Assembly: GCF_000148585.2 (NCBI RefSeq)
Contig: NZ_CP028414.1
Location: forward strand, 425,501-489,500
DNA length: 64,000 nucleotides
From: Streptococcus mitis NCTC 12261
GTDB lineage: Bacteria > Bacillota > Bacilli > Lactobacillales > Streptococcaceae
Direction of reading: 5' to 3'
Shown: positions 62,957 to 64,000 of the stretch, piece after piece
Layout of the letters: every line of letters starts with the position of its first letter
Position numbering within the stretch: position 1 is the first letter of the stretch
Translations under genes and position numbers: made by a program
The notes under the pieces: generated by a model
What the model was told of the DNA's origin: nothing
The model's input: the letters and a program-made list of their open reading frames with translations, nothing else
The model's database searches: none

Positions 62957-63799
62957 TCTTACACGTTTTTGTCGACGATAGCCGTTTAGTTTTTTATTTT
63001 CCCAGTAACTATTAAAGATTTTTTCCTTACTTTCTCGATTGATTTCCAAAAAGTAGGCATAAATCAAATCGATAAAGAAGAGCATAGGAAGTTGAGCGGA
63101 TATTCGTTGGATGTAGGATGACTGGCTGTGGGTGGCTACAAGAACAGTCTCTGTATAGGCCTGACTATCTTTATTGGGAACACTTGTAAAAAGTACAGTC
63201 TTTGCCCCCATCTCCTTAGCGTCTAATAGACTATCTAAAATAGAAGGGGTTGTGCCAGAAAGAGAGAAACCGAGTACGAGACAATTCTCATCCATAATAC
63301 TGGTTGTCCAAGCAAAACCGTCTTGATCGGTTAAAGCCTCGCAGACCACACCTAGACGCATGAAGCGTAATTTCATTTCACGAGCTACGAGGCCAGAACT
63401 CCCTGTTCCGAAGAAGTAGACACGCTCAGCATCTTCGATTAACTGGGCAATTCTTTCTAGTTGGACTTCATCAATCAAGTCCTGTGTTTGTTCCCGCATA
63501 CTGCTATAACTTCTAAGGACTCGTTTTGTCAGTGGACTGTGTTTGTGAGAATGGGTGTCCTGTTTCTCTGCTTGGTGTTGGTATTGGAAAATAAATTCTC
63601 GATAGCCTGTAAAACCACACTTTTTAGAAAAGCGGGTCAGAGCAGCCTGAGAGATATGTAATTTTTGAGTGACCTGTTGGGAAGATAAATCATCTGTAAT
63701 CGTTTCAGCTTGCAAAAAATAGCGAGCGATTCCTTGCTCTAGGTCTGTCATTTCTTCGAAGTGGGAATCAATGATGGTTGCTATATCTGGTTTGTCCAT
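62948..63799 (-). CDS. nanR: RpiR family regulator NanR
   Basis: The 283-residue protein has an N-terminal RpiR-type HTH (QKLHISQAALTRFSKKCGF) and a C-terminal SIS sugar-phosphate domain (FFGTGSSGLVAREM). It is convergent with the nan operon. NanR regulators respond to ManNAc-6-phosphate and control sialic acid genes; the repeated CTGAAACTACTTTCA motif is its likely target. Confidence 0.88.
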   Translation of the reverse strand: MDKPDIATIIDSHFEEMTDLEQGIARYFLQAETITDDLSSQQVTQKLHISQAALTRFSKKCGFTGYREFIFQYQHQAEKQDTHSHKHSPLTKRVLRSYSSMREQTQDLIDEVQLERIAQLIEDAERVYFFGTGSSGLVAREMKLRFMRLGVVCEALTDQDGFAWTTSIMDENCLVLGFSLSGTTPSILDSLLDAKEMGAKTVLFTSVPNKDSQAYTETVLVATHSQSSYIQRISAQLPMLFFIDLIYAYFLEINRESKEKIFNSYWENKKLNGYRRQKRVRKS

Positions 63800-63860
63800 A
63801 GAAAGGCTCCTTTAAATGAGTCGTGTTGGAAAAAGACTAGATTATTGAACTTTTACATTC

Positions 63861-63866
63861 ATTATA
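63861..63866 (-). promoter_or_regulatory. -10 box of nanR
   Basis: TATAAT on the minus strand lies 61 bp before the nanR start; the -35 at 63884-63889 is poor. Confidence 0.5.
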
Positions 63867-63961
63867 ACATATAATATAGGGATGAATAAATAAAAACGTA
63901 TCTTACTGTAAAAACGAAAAAAAGCTTCTTGCTTTTCCATAATTTTCTGCTCAAATTGTGG

Positions 63962-63967
63962 TACAAT
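63962..63967 (+). promoter_or_regulatory. -10 box of the next rightward gene
   Basis: TACAAT lies near the right edge, followed by AT-rich sequence and no start codon in the window. No strong -35 box is seen. Confidence 0.35.
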
Positions 63968-64000
63968 GAAGAGTAAGATTTTAAATAGAAATGAGACTGA

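Overview
The window looks like a chromosomal segment of a Streptococcus from the mitis/pneumoniae group, most likely S. pneumoniae or a very close relative. The reasons are the low-GC coding style with AGGAGG-type ribosome binding sites, four copies of a ~105-bp RUP-like repeat, two copies of a ~165-bp SPRITE-like terminator repeat, a TprA/PhrA-type regulator-pheromone pair, and gene blocks known from pneumococci (sus sugar ABC operon, DnaB-DnaI-Der, SecA, tandem DAHP synthases, AcpS-Alr-RecG, and a sialic-acid nan locus). There is no prophage, CRISPR array or intact insertion sequence.

Layout. 1-1.8 kb: end of a stress-membrane-protein block (AmaP-like, GlsB-like) and a heavily damaged Mga-type regulator. 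2.1-7.7 kb: LacI regulator and a four-gene ABC transporter/beta-fructosidase operon for sucrose or fructo-oligosaccharides. 7.9-11.2 kb: three small-molecule redox/hydrolase genes with an Rrf2 regulator and its palindromic operators. 11.2-15.9 kb: tandem repeats carrying tRNA-Lys 3' ends, a membrane protein with a possible permuted papain-like domain, a frameshifted AI-2E-type transporter, an HdeD-like protein, two tRNA-Lys(CTT) genes and a 6S-like RNA. 16-23 kb: a broken rarA, DUF3013, an M50-like protein, a Nudix protein, prmA-rsmE and pepF. 23-27 kb: an HxlR/SnoaL pair, DUF2785, acetoin reductase and an aquaporin. 26.9-31.8 kb: the queCDEF queuosine operon with a probable preQ1 riboswitch, trxA, DUF4649, a MarR regulator and a CidA/CidB-like pair. 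32-35.3 kb: tprA, an overlooked phrA, and an ABC exporter cassette with a 54-residue membrane protein. 35.5-37.3 kb: an ABC transporter with a YtrA-type GntR regulator. 37.5-51.5 kb: nrdR-dnaB-dnaI-nitroreductase-der, small membrane proteins, secA, two DAHP synthases, acpS-alr-recG. 51.7-64 kb: a 20-codon ORF unit, an acetyl esterase, and the nan locus (nanE, PTS IIBC, ABC transporter, YhcH, DUF624, neuraminate lyase, ROK kinase, nanR) with a RelB/RelE-type module inserted between the kinase and nanR.

How the parts work together. The sus and nan blocks import host or dietary sugars and feed glycolysis. Their promoters carry cre-like sites (CcpA) plus operators for LacI- or RpiR-type regulators, and one NanR-like motif also sits upstream of the acetyl esterase, linking it tentatively to sialic acid use. 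The central block is housekeeping: replication priming, ribosome assembly, secretion, shikimate entry and cell-wall D-alanine.

Several genes (glsB, mga, the AI-2E transporter, rarA, phrA) carry one-base differences in short homopolymers. These may be real decay or consensus errors, and functional conclusions about them should wait for read-level confirmation. Gene identities rest on recognised motifs and remembered family architecture; no database search was run.
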